The notes: a model not told the origin generated them from the letters alone. A stretch of DNA of 7,092 bases from Pseudomonadota bacterium (GCA_023390675.1 JAEWCK010000052.1:1-7092), one strand, 5' to 3'. Positions 1-5,806 are shown, counted from the stretch's first letter. Made by a program: numbers and translations.

Positions 1-1
1 C

Positions 2-664
2 GACTCGGACCTGAACACGCCGCCCCCCGCCGCCGACCCCTATGCCACGCCCGCGCAGGACCCCGGCGCGCCGCCGGCCGGGGACCCCGGCGTCACCGTC
101 CAGCCCGCAGTCGTGACCGGCGCGCCCGTCTCCGCGGCCCCGGCCGAGCAGGCCGCGCGCGAGGAGGCCGGCTCGGCCCAGACCTTCAAGCGCCAGGAGC
201 TGATCGCGGGCGCCGAAGGCGTGTTCGGCAAGGGCGCCTCGGGCCTCGCCGGCATCATCGAGGACATCCTCAAGGATCAGGGCGAGCCCAATGCCTATAT
301 CGCCGGCAGCGAGGCCTCGGGCGCGGTCGGCATCGGCCTGCGCTACGGCGCGGGCAAGATGTTCCACAAGATCGAGGGCGGCCCGCAAAAGGTCTATTGG
401 ACCGGACCGTCGATCGGCTTCGATGTCGGCGGCGATGCCAACAAGGTCTTCGTCCTCGTCTACAATCTCTACGACAGCCACGAGCTCTACAAGCGCTTCC
501 CCGCAGGCGAGGGCCGCGCCTATTTCGTCGGCGGCTTCTCGGCGGCCTATATGCGCCGCGGCGACGTCGTGCTGATCCCGGTGCGGCTCGGCGTGGGCTG
601 GCGGCTCGGCGTCAACGCCGGCTACATGAAGTTCAGCGAAAAGAAGCGCTGGCTGCCGTTCTGA
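2..664 (+). CDS. eipA: DUF1134 family protein, EipA-like envelope integrity protein (5' end outside window)
   Basis: The frame is open from base 2, so the start codon and any signal peptide lie to the left; a GTG at 113 is an internal valine, not a convincing start. Of 220 visible residues, about the first 55 are a low-complexity Pro/Ala/Asp-rich stretch. A compact domain runs from about residue 60 to the C-terminus, with the DUF1134 signatures YIAGSEASGAVGIGLRYG (visible residues 99-116), KVYWTGPSIGFDVGG and FVLVYNLY, ending in KRWLPF. Known: DUF1134 is named EipA after the Brucella abortus periplasmic protein needed for envelope integrity; it forms a small beta-barrel and is nearly confined to Alphaproteobacteria. 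Inference: this protein is exported and acts in the periplasm, with the Pro-rich part as a spacer after the signal peptide. Only the N-terminus is missing. The next gene follows 41 bp downstream on the same strand. Family assignment is firm; role is by homology. Confidence 0.88.
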   Translation, partial: DSDLNTPPPAADPYATPAQDPGAPPAGDPGVTVQPAVVTGAPVSAAPAEQAAREEAGSAQTFKRQELIAGAEGVFGKGASGLAGIIEDILKDQGEPNAYIAGSEASGAVGIGLRYGAGKMFHKIEGGPQKVYWTGPSIGFDVGGDANKVFVLVYNLYDSHELYKRFPAGEGRAYFVGGFSAAYMRRGDVVLIPVRLGVGWRLGVNAGYMKFSEKKRWLPF

Positions 665-705
665 CGCGCGTTGCGCGCGCCCCGGCGGCGTGCCAGACGC
701 CCGGC

Positions 706-1287
706 ATGCGTTCGTTGCTCCTCGCGCTTGCCCTCGCCGCGCCGCTCTGTGCCGCCGCGCAGCGCGCCCCGCGCGAAGTCAACGTCACTTCCGATTCGCA
801 GCCCGGCTGGGTCCCCTCGGTCGAGCTCGAGCAGGCGGTGCTCCGCGCGACGCAGGTTTATTTCGACGCGATCGAGGCGGGCGATCCCGCGCGCGCCTAT
901 GCGATGCTCACGCCGCAGAACCGCGCGCGCATGCCGCTGGCGATGTTCTTCGAGGAGAACGACAAGGCGCGCGACGCGATCGGCCCGCTGCGCGACCGCA
1001 GGGTCGTCCGGCTGACCTGGACCAAGGACCCTGCCCAGGCCCCCGCGCCCGGCGTCTATGCCGCGGTCGACGTGGCTTCGCGCCATGCCAATGCAAACCG
1101 CGAATGCGGTTATCTGATCTGGTATCAGCGCCCCGAGGGCGGCCCGTTCAAGCTGATGCGCAGCGAGACCAACCGGATCGACAACGCCACGGCAGAGACG
1201 ATCGTCGGGCAGAAGGGCCAGGCCGAGCTCGACCGGATCTGGACGCGCCTCTCGGCCAATTGCCCGAACTACGCGCCCGTGCCCTGA
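706..1287 (+). CDS. Small exported DUF4019-like protein
   Basis: This encodes 193 residues. The frame stays open far upstream through the preceding gene, but ATG 706 was chosen because it gives a clean Sec signal peptide: MRSLLLALALAAPLCAAA with probable cleavage after residue 18. No good Shine-Dalgarno sequence precedes it. The mature part starts with a charged stretch, followed from about residue 43 by a helical segment (QAVLRATQVYFDAIEAGD, PARAYAMLTPQNRA). Then comes a strand-rich half with GVYAAVDVASRH, CGYLIWYQ and PFKLMRSE. This order (an amphipathic 'Y..i..gD...Ay.mL.p..r' helix, then beta strands ending near a hydrophobic-Lys/Arg strand) fits the DUF4019 layout, related to NTF2-like folds. 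Cys134 and Cys186 could form a disulfide in the periplasm. It may share a transcript with the EipA-like gene, suggesting an envelope role, but its function is unknown. The DUF4019 match is by eye. Confidence 0.8.
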   Translation: MRSLLLALALAAPLCAAAQRAPREVNVTSDSQPGWVPSVELEQAVLRATQVYFDAIEAGDPARAYAMLTPQNRARMPLAMFFEENDKARDAIGPLRDRRVVRLTWTKDPAQAPAPGVYAAVDVASRHANANRECGYLIWYQRPEGGPFKLMRSETNRIDNATAETIVGQKGQAELDRIWTRLSANCPNYAPVP

Positions 1288-1302
1288 GCGGGGCGGATTG
1301 AT

Positions 1303-1707
1303 TCACTGCGCGGGCGCCAGCCCCAGCCGGACGAAGTCCTGGAAATAGAAATCCGCCATGTCGCGATATTGATAAGGCGCCTTGCCGCTCACGAACATGC
1401 GCCCGTGCGTTCCCCGCACCGCGTCGCCGGAGCCGCACGCCGCGCCCTCGGCGGTCCAGATCTTCAGCGTGTCGCCGGGCTTGAATCGGCCCTTGTACGA
1501 TCGCGTCACGCGGACCGCGCCCTTGCGGCTGCTGGTGGCCGAGCGGACCACGACATATTCGATGAGGTCGTCCGCCCCCGCGAACGTCGCGCGCAGATCC
1601 GAATCGATCTCCTCTTGCGTCGGCGGCGTGTCGGGAGGAGGCACTGGCGAGCATGCCAGCGCCGGTGCCGGCGCGGCGAGCGCGATCGCTGCGAGAAGCT
1701 TCCACAT
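1303..1707 (-). CDS. Small exported protein with NTR/TIMP-like pattern
   Basis: This encodes 134 residues. The N-terminus MWKLLAAIALAAPAPALA is a Sec signal peptide, with cleavage expected before Cys19, so the mature chain would start with Cys-Ser-Pro. The -3 to -1 residues are A-L-A, a poor lipobox, so lipidation is possible but not favoured. Further on are a strand (LIEYVVVRSAT), then VRVTRSYKGRFKPGDTLKIW, a second cysteine in ACGSG (Cys91) and a strand RMFVSG. Proteins of the netrin/TIMP-like (NTR) fold share an N-terminal mature Cys, 'YKG.f..GD.l.i.T', then 'CG..f..G...lv'; I infer that relation from this pattern and it needs a profile search. The ATG shares its A with the TGA of the upstream dihydroorotase (TGATG), and GGAG lies 8 nt before the ATG inside that gene, so translation is probably coupled. 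It converges on the DUF4019-like gene with a 15-bp gap. Function is unknown. Confidence 0.8.
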   Translation of the reverse strand: MWKLLAAIALAAPAPALACSPVPPPDTPPTQEEIDSDLRATFAGADDLIEYVVVRSATSSRKGAVRVTRSYKGRFKPGDTLKIWTAEGAACGSGDAVRGTHGRMFVSGKAPYQYRDMADFYFQDFVRLGLAPAQ

Positions 1708-3029
1708 CAGCCGAACTCCACGGCTTCGAAGCGTAGCGGCGCACCCTGCGCCGCCTCCGCCAACTGGCCGTCGCGCATCACCTGCGCGCCGCGAATGATC
1801 GTGCCCACCGGCCTGCCGGTGAGCTGCATCCCCGTGAACGGCGACCAGCCGCAGCGCGAGGCGAGCCAGCTCTCCTCCACTGTCCAGCGGGCCTTCAAAT
1901 CGACCAGCGTGAAATCGCCGTCATAGCCGGCTGCGATCCGCCCCTTGCCGACCAGCCCGAACACGCGCTGCGGCCCCGCGCTGGTCAGGTCGATCAGCCG
2001 CTGGAGCGTCAGCCTTCCCTCGGCGACATGGTTGAGCATCAGCGGCAGCAAGGTCTGCACTCCCGGCATCCCGCTCGGGCTGTCGGGATAGGGTCGCGCC
2101 TTCTCCTCGCGCGTATGCGGCGCATGGTCCGATCCGATCACGTCGGGCACGCCCTGCCGCAGCCATTCCCATAGCCCCGCGCGATGCGCGGCCGAGCGGA
2201 TCGGCGGGTTCATCTGCGCAAAGGTGCCGATCGTCGGATAGGCTTCCTCACCCGCCAGCGTCAGGTGCTGCGGCGTGACTTCGCACGTCGCGATGTCCTT
2301 GTTGCGCCCGAGCAGCTCGAGCTCGGCGGGCGTCGTCACATGGAGCACATGGATCCGCCGCCGCGCCGCGCGCGCCAGCCCCAGGATGCGCCGCGTCGCC
2401 AGCATCGCGCTCTCGTCGTCGCGCCACACCGGATGACTGGAGGGATCGCCCGGCACGCGCTCGCCCAGCCGGTCCTGCATGCGGAACTCGTCCTCGGCAT
2501 GGATCGCGACGCGCCGATGCCCCGATGCCAGCACCCGCGCCAGATTGGCGTCGTCCGAGACGAGCAGGTCGCCGGTCGAGGCGCCCATGAAGATCTTGAC
2601 CCCCGCCGTCCCCGGCAGGCGCTCGAGCTCGGCGAGGCTCTCCGCATTGTTGTTGGTCGCGCCGACGTAGAAGGCGTGGTCGCACCACATCCGCCCTTTC
2701 GCGCGCGCCAGCTTGTCCGCGACTGCCTCGGCCGTGTCGGTATTGGGCCTCGTGTTGGGCATCTCGAACACTGCGGTCACCCCGCCGAGCACCGCCGAGC
2801 GGCTGCCGCTTTCGAGATCCTCCTTGGCTTCGAGCCCCGGCTCGCGGAAATGGACCTGCGTGTCGATCACGCCCGGCAGCACGTCGAGCCCCGCGCAGTC
2901 GATCGTCTCGCCCGCATCGCCGACGCCGCCGATCGCGACGATCCTGCCACCGATCACGCCGACATCGACTTCGGCCGGGCCGCCCGGCAAATGCACGCGT
3001 CCGCCTGTTAGCTTCAGATCGACATTCAT
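1707..3029 (-). CDS. pyrC: Dihydroorotase (Q-x-H subfamily, DHOase IIb type)
   Basis: A 440-residue amidohydrolase-superfamily enzyme, the usual length. Dihydroorotase catalyses reversible cyclisation of N-carbamoyl-L-aspartate to dihydroorotate, the third step of de novo pyrimidine synthesis, in the cytoplasm. Visible motifs: DTQVHFREPG (residues 56-65), EDLESGSR, FEMPNTRPNT, VKIFMGASTGD with Lys145 as candidate carbamylated lysine, IHAEDE with His177, HVLHVTT with His230, TPQHL, and GSDHAPHT with Asp301. The C-terminus returns to the beta-sandwich (GYDGDFTLVDL). The first His of the usual H-x-H metal pair is Gln58; His60 remains. As I recall, the same 'D-x-Q-V-H-F-R-E-P-G' form occurs in the Bacteroidetes/alphaproteobacterial DHOase branch, so it is probably a subfamily trait and not damage. 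Start ATG 3029 was preferred over longer frames because GGAAGAGG lies 5 nt upstream and the protein then begins MNVDLKLTGGRV, typical of the family. It overlaps the next gene by one base. No pyrB is visible, so a second DHOase could exist elsewhere. Confidence 0.93.
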   Translation of the reverse strand: MNVDLKLTGGRVHLPGGPAEVDVGVIGGRIVAIGGVGDAGETIDCAGLDVLPGVIDTQVHFREPGLEAKEDLESGSRSAVLGGVTAVFEMPNTRPNTDTAEAVADKLARAKGRMWCDHAFYVGATNNNAESLAELERLPGTAGVKIFMGASTGDLLVSDDANLARVLASGHRRVAIHAEDEFRMQDRLGERVPGDPSSHPVWRDDESAMLATRRILGLARAARRRIHVLHVTTPAELELLGRNKDIATCEVTPQHLTLAGEEAYPTIGTFAQMNPPIRSAAHRAGLWEWLRQGVPDVIGSDHAPHTREEKARPYPDSPSGMPGVQTLLPLMLNHVAEGRLTLQRLIDLTSAGPQRVFGLVGKGRIAAGYDGDFTLVDLKARWTVEESWLASRCGWSPFTGMQLTGRPVGTIIRGAQVMRDGQLAEAAQGAPLRFEAVEFG

Positions 3030-3073
3030 CAGCGCCTCTTCCGTCGCCCCCATCCACCCCCTACCTTTTCGCC
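3030..3073. promoter_or_regulatory. 44-bp divergent intergenic region between dihydroorotase and ygfZ
   Basis: The two start codons are separated by only 44 bp, which must hold the 5' signals of both genes unless promoters reach into the coding regions. On the minus strand GGAAGAGG is a good ribosome binding site for dihydroorotase. On the plus side no Shine-Dalgarno sequence precedes ATG 3074. Instead TACCTT (3062-3067) could be a weak -10 box whose expected start site falls on the A of the ATG, which would give a leaderless mRNA. A -35 box is not clear. The assignment of this gap as a divergent control region follows from layout; the -10 box is tentative. Confidence 0.4.
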
Positions 3074-3820
3074 ATGAGCGACGCCACCCTGCTAGCCGAC
3101 CGCGCATTGATCCGCGTCTCGGGCGACGATGTCCGCGGCTTCCTCCAGGGCCTTGTCACGCACGACATGACGCTGGTGACGCCGCAAGCGCCGCAATGGG
3201 CCGGGCTGCTAACGCCGCAGGGCAAGGCGCTGTTCGACTTCATCCTCTGGGCGGACGGCGATGCGATCCTCATCGATTGCGAGGCGGCCGAGCGCGACGC
3301 GCTGGTCCGCCGCCTGACGCTCTATCGCCTGCGCCGTCCGATCGCGATCGAGCCGATCGAGGGCGGCGTCCACTGGTCGCGCGCCGGCACCGAGGGCGTC
3401 CCCGATCCGCGCCTCGCCACGCTCGGCAATCGCTGGCTGGGGCCCGCAGCCGGCGAGCCCGCTACCGGCTGGCGCGCGCATCGCCTGTCGCTCGGCGTGA
3501 CCGAAGGTGCGGCCGAGCTCGGCCAGGACAAGACGCTCTGGCTCGAATGCAACGCAGCCGAGCTGAACGGCGTAAGTTTCGCCAAGGGCTGCTATGTCGG
3601 TCAGGAGAACACCGCGCGGATGCACTATCGCGCCAGGGTCAACCGCCGCCTCGTCGTCGCGCCGCTCGCCGAACCCGGCGAACGCACGCGCGCGACCTAT
3701 CCCGATCTCGAGCTGATGGTCGAGCTGCGCCGGATCGAGGCGCTCGGCGACGCGATAGTGCCGGGATGGCTGGCCGGCGCCCTGTCGCTAGACGCCCAGC
3801 CAGGCCAGCCCGCCGGGTAG
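3074..3820 (+). CDS. ygfZ: YgfZ/GcvT-domain folate-binding protein (Fe-S cluster maintenance)
   Basis: This encodes 248 residues starting at ATG 3074. The diagnostic motif KGCYVGQE (residues 171-178, with the conserved Cys173) defines the YgfZ family within the GcvT-like fold. Other family features are the N-terminal LLADRALIRVSGDDVRGFLQG, the segment LLTPQGKALFDF (residues 45-56), and RLSLGV before the motif. Known: YgfZ binds tetrahydrofolate, supports repair or synthesis of certain Fe-S enzymes such as the tRNA methylthiotransferase MiaB, and is cytoplasmic; its conserved Cys is needed. The C-terminal beta-barrel domain is short, with the chain ending soon after GWLAGALSLDAQPGQPAG, as in compact alphaproteobacterial members. 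It is divergent from dihydroorotase, and its final 33 bp overlap the end of the oppositely oriented dioxygenase gene. No Shine-Dalgarno sequence is visible, so leaderless translation is possible. Confidence 0.92.
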   Translation: MSDATLLADRALIRVSGDDVRGFLQGLVTHDMTLVTPQAPQWAGLLTPQGKALFDFILWADGDAILIDCEAAERDALVRRLTLYRLRRPIAIEPIEGGVHWSRAGTEGVPDPRLATLGNRWLGPAAGEPATGWRAHRLSLGVTEGAAELGQDKTLWLECNAAELNGVSFAKGCYVGQENTARMHYRARVNRRLVVAPLAEPGERTRATYPDLELMVELRRIEALGDAIVPGWLAGALSLDAQPGQPAG

Positions 3821-4462
3821 AGCGCCCGCGGCGTAGTCGATCTGCAGCACCCGCCGCCGTGCCGGCCGCGCCGCGGCTTCGGATGCGTGCACGATCGGGG
3901 TCGCATAGGCCCAGACATCGCCTGCCGCGGCGAGGCACGCGACTGCACCGCAGGCCTCGACCACCCAGCCGATCTCGCTTTCGGGAACGCGCACGCGATG
4001 CGATCCCGGCGCGACCAGCAGTGGCGCGTTGTCCGCCGGCACGGGATCAAGATGGACGCGAAGCGTCATCATCGTTGCGAGCAGGTCGAAGGGCGGCGCG
4101 ACGTGGAGCATGCCCTGCTTGACCGTCCAAGGTCCGAAGCCAGGTACATCGCGCCGCTCGCGCACCACGATCGTACGATCCTGATGCCAGCCCAGCGACC
4201 AATTCGCCGCTTCCGACTTGTCGAACAAGACCGCGCGAACCGGGCTCGCCTCGTCACCCAGCCAGCGCCGGGCGATCTGCCCGATCGCGCCTTGGGCCGA
4301 CAATATCGGCTCGAGCGCGCGCGCTTCCCGCAGCCGCAGGCCCGGCCTGCCCGCCGGCAGTTCCACCAGGGCCCTGTCGATTTCGCGAAGGACGGCGCAT
4401 GCCGCACCTGCGAAACGCTCGGCGCCGTCGGGTTCGAGGCGAAGGTCGGCGGCCCGGTCCAC
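3788..4462 (-). CDS. Phytanoyl-CoA dioxygenase (PhyH)-like Fe(II)/2-oxoglutarate oxygenase
   Basis: This encodes 224 residues. The double-stranded beta-helix ligands are readable: WHQD (residues 92-95) gives His93 and Asp95 of the H-x-D pair, IVHAS gives the distal His192, and RRVLQIDY gives Arg204 as the likely 2-oxoglutarate contact 12 residues later. Between them are MMTLRVHLDPVPADNAPLLVAPGSH, the strand and loop typical of PhyH-like proteins ('h.aLDd....NG.l.v.PGSH'), and AAAGDVWAY. Known: the family couples 2-oxoglutarate decarboxylation to hydroxylation of diverse small molecules; the substrate here cannot be read from sequence. Start: an in-frame TAG lies at 4474-4472, so GTG 4462, four codons later, is the first usable start; its ribosome binding site is poor. 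An ATG with three sense codons precedes that TAG in the same frame. The gene lies just beyond the terminator of ompA and runs 33 bp into the ygfZ end. Family assignment is firm; start is uncertain. Confidence 0.85.
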   Translation of the reverse strand: MDRAADLRLEPDGAERFAGAACAVLREIDRALVELPAGRPGLRLREARALEPILSAQGAIGQIARRWLGDEASPVRAVLFDKSEAANWSLGWHQDRTIVVRERRDVPGFGPWTVKQGMLHVAPPFDLLATMMTLRVHLDPVPADNAPLLVAPGSHRVRVPESEIGWVVEACGAVACLAAAGDVWAYATPIVHASEAAARPARRRVLQIDYAAGALPGGLAWLGV

Positions 4463-4496
4463 CGCACCGGGCTAGGGCGACTTCATGGCTTCACGC

Positions 4497-4529
4497 AAAG
4501 AAAAAGGGAGGCCGGTTGCCCGGCCTCCC
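4497..4529 (-). terminator. Rho-independent terminator of the OmpA-family gene
   Basis: A perfect 10-bp inverted repeat, GGGAGGCCGG (4506-4515) and CCGGCCTCCC (4520-4529), encloses a 4-nt loop. Read on the minus strand the hairpin is followed directly by TTTTTCTTT (4505-4497). It begins 28 nt after the ompA stop codon. On the plus strand no T-run follows, so it acts for the minus strand only. Confidence 0.92.
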
Positions 4530-4557
4530 ATATTCAGTCCTCGCGGACGGGTCTGGC

Positions 4558-5700
4558 TTAGTAGCCCGAACCCGGCCCGTAGGTGACTTCCACGCGGCGG
4601 TTCTGCAGCTCGCGGACACCGTCGGCGGTTTCCACGCGCGGCTTGCTCTCGCCGAACGCCTCGGTCGAGATCACCCCGTCGGGGATGCCGTGACCGGTCA
4701 TGTAGGCCTTCACCGAGTCCGCACGACGCTGCGAGAGACCCACGTTGTAGCTCGCCGAACCCGAACGGTCGGCGTGGCCCGCCAGCATCACCTGCGCGTT
4801 GCCGCAGTTCTGGTAGTTGCTGATGGCGTTGTCGAGGATGCTCGAAGCTTCCGGCGTGATGTCCGACTTGTCCCAGTCGAAGAACACGATGTACGGCCCC
4901 GGGGTGCAGCGGATGACTTCCGGCGTCGGGGTCGGGGTCGGCTCCGGCGTGTAGACCGGGGTCGGCTCCGGGGTCGGAGTCGGCTCGGGCGTCGGAGCAA
5001 CTTCCGGCGGACCGCCGAAGTTGAAGGTCAGGCCACCCAGGATCGAGTGCGAGCGGAAACGACCATCGAAGGTGCGGCCCGAGACATCGACCAGGCTGAC
5101 ATTGTCGGCGTTGAAGAAGCGATACTTCAGCGACACGTCGATCGAGTCGGTCAGCGGCGCGCGAACGCCGGCGATCGCCTGCCACGCAAAGACCGTGTCC
5201 GAATCGTCGAGGAAGTTGCTGCGGGTGTTGAGCCCGTAGGTCGCCTTCACGCGCGCCACGCCGACGCCGCCGCCGACGAAGCCCTGCACGCCGTCATCGT
5301 CGCCGAAGTCGAGCATGCCGTTGACCATGAAGCTCAGCGCCGAGGTCTTGCCGCCGGCTTCCTGATAAGTGCCCGCCGGCGCGTTGGTGGCGAGACCCGT
5401 CGAGCCGGTATAAGGCGTGGTCAGCGACGAGCGGTAAGAGTCCAGCGTAGCCGCGCGATAGCCGACCTCGGCCTCGGCGCGGAAGCCGCCGAAGTCGTAA
5501 CCGACAGTGGCATCGGCATCATAGCCCTTGCGATGATGCGCGGTCGAGGCGTTCTCGGTCGTGCCGATGTCGAAATTGATGTTCTCGACAATCATCACGC
5601 CGCCTTCGACGCCAACATACCACGCGTCGTCGCGGGCGAGGGCGGGCGTGCTCAGCGCGGTGGTCGCAAGTGCCAGAGTTACGGCAAGCTTCCGCATCAT
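4558..5700 (-). CDS. OmpA-family outer membrane protein (beta-barrel, Pro/Thr linker, peptidoglycan-binding domain)
   Basis: This encodes 380 residues from ATG 5700, or 379 from the adjacent ATG 5697. AAAGGGGATT precedes both; spacing does not settle it, and MRKLAVTLAL is the commoner form. The signal peptide ends ALA before RDDAWY (about residue 22). Residues 25-230 form an eight-strand-type outer membrane barrel (AWYVGVEGG, ATVGYDFGGFRAEAEVGYR, GFVGGGVGVARV, LKYRFFN, ending LGGLTFNFGG). Residues 233-262 are a TPEPTPTP-type spacer. Residues 263-378 are an OmpA C-terminal domain: IVFFDWDKSDIT, GHADRSGS with Asp311, and YNVGLSQRRADSV with Arg326. The Asp-Arg spacing of 15 matches the diaminopimelate-binding pair of known OmpA proteins. 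Cys265 and Cys299 could form a disulfide. Role: anchoring the outer membrane to peptidoglycan and probably an abundant surface protein. It has its own promoter region upstream and a strong terminator downstream. Confidence 0.95.
   Translation of the reverse strand: MMRKLAVTLALATTALSTPALARDDAWYVGVEGGVMIVENINFDIGTTENASTAHHRKGYDADATVGYDFGGFRAEAEVGYRAATLDSYRSSLTTPYTGSTGLATNAPAGTYQEAGGKTSALSFMVNGMLDFGDDDGVQGFVGGGVGVARVKATYGLNTRSNFLDDSDTVFAWQAIAGVRAPLTDSIDVSLKYRFFNADNVSLVDVSGRTFDGRFRSHSILGGLTFNFGGPPEVAPTPEPTPTPEPTPVYTPEPTPTPTPEVIRCTPGPYIVFFDWDKSDITPEASSILDNAISNYQNCGNAQVMLAGHADRSGSASYNVGLSQRRADSVKAYMTGHGIPDGVISTEAFGESKPRVETADGVRELQNRRVEVTYGPGSGY
4918..4998 (-). repeat. Degenerate in-frame tandem repeat encoding the Pro/Thr/Glu linker of the OmpA-family protein
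   Basis: The stretch is built from irregular copies of GTCGG(G/A)GTCGGCTC(C/G)GG (plus-strand reading). On the coding strand this gives APTPEPTPTPEPTP, then VYTPEPTPTPTPE (residues 235-261). Units of 6 to 12 bases keep the reading frame, so copy number can change without frameshift. The product is an extended, flexible spacer between the barrel and the peptidoglycan-binding domain. Confidence 0.75.
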
Positions 5701-5806
5701 AATCCCCTTTCTTGGTTGTCACTACGGACAGCGAAAAACTCACTACCGAAACGAAAGTTTCCGCGCAAGCACACAAATCCGGGAACTGTTGCCCGAACGT
5801 CACAGG
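5701..5806 (-). promoter_or_regulatory. Upstream region of the OmpA-family gene
   Basis: This 106-bp stretch is clearly more AT-rich than its surroundings and separates the DUF2793 stop from the ompA start. On the minus strand two weak promoter readings are possible. One is sigma70-like TTGCGC, 17 nt, TAGTGA (5768-5740). The other is GGAAAC, 17 nt, GTTTTT (5762-5734), which resembles the GGAAC/GTT pattern of alphaproteobacterial EcfG-type stress promoters. Two direct copies of TCACTAC (plus strand, 5719-5725 and 5740-5746) lie 21 bp apart. AAAGGGG is the ribosome binding site. That a promoter is here is likely from the layout; which boxes are used is not settled. Confidence 0.5.
5778..5797 (-). 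terminator. Weak hairpin after the DUF2793 gene, possible GTA operon end
   Basis: On the minus strand TTCGGG and CCCGGA can pair (six pairs, one of them G-T) around an 8-nt loop, starting about 10 nt after the DUF2793 stop codon. Only GATTTGTG follows, not a T-run. It would be a poor terminator at best, so transcription from the GTA cluster may continue toward ompA. Confidence 0.2.

Noticed and set aside
397..705. Upstream extension of the DUF4019-like frame into the EipA-like gene
   Set aside because: The extension is Arg-rich, lies out of frame over conserved DUF1134 coding sequence, and would bury the signal peptide that begins at 706.
1288..1302. Terminator between the two convergent genes
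   Set aside because: The 15-bp gap contains no hairpin or T-run.
2184..3011. Long open frame antisense to dihydroorotase
   Set aside because: Arg/His/Ala-rich translation with no recognisable motif; long antisense frames are expected at this GC content opposite a real gene.
3030..3107. Longer dihydroorotase starting at 3107 or 3053
   Set aside because: The added residues are basic and not family-like, they would overlap the ygfZ start, and the best ribosome binding site serves ATG 3029.
2713..4122. 469-residue plus-strand frame spanning dihydroorotase, ygfZ and the dioxygenase gene
   Set aside because: It crosses three well-supported genes in other frames and its translation is Arg/Pro/Ala-rich low complexity.
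3887..4561. Plus-strand frame opposite the PhyH-like gene
   Set aside because: The minus-strand product has complete Fe(II)/2-oxoglutarate ligands; the plus-strand frame has none and runs through the ompA terminator.
4918..4998. CRISPR-like or minisatellite array
   Set aside because: The units are short and in frame, encode a Pro/Thr linker, and have no spacer structure.
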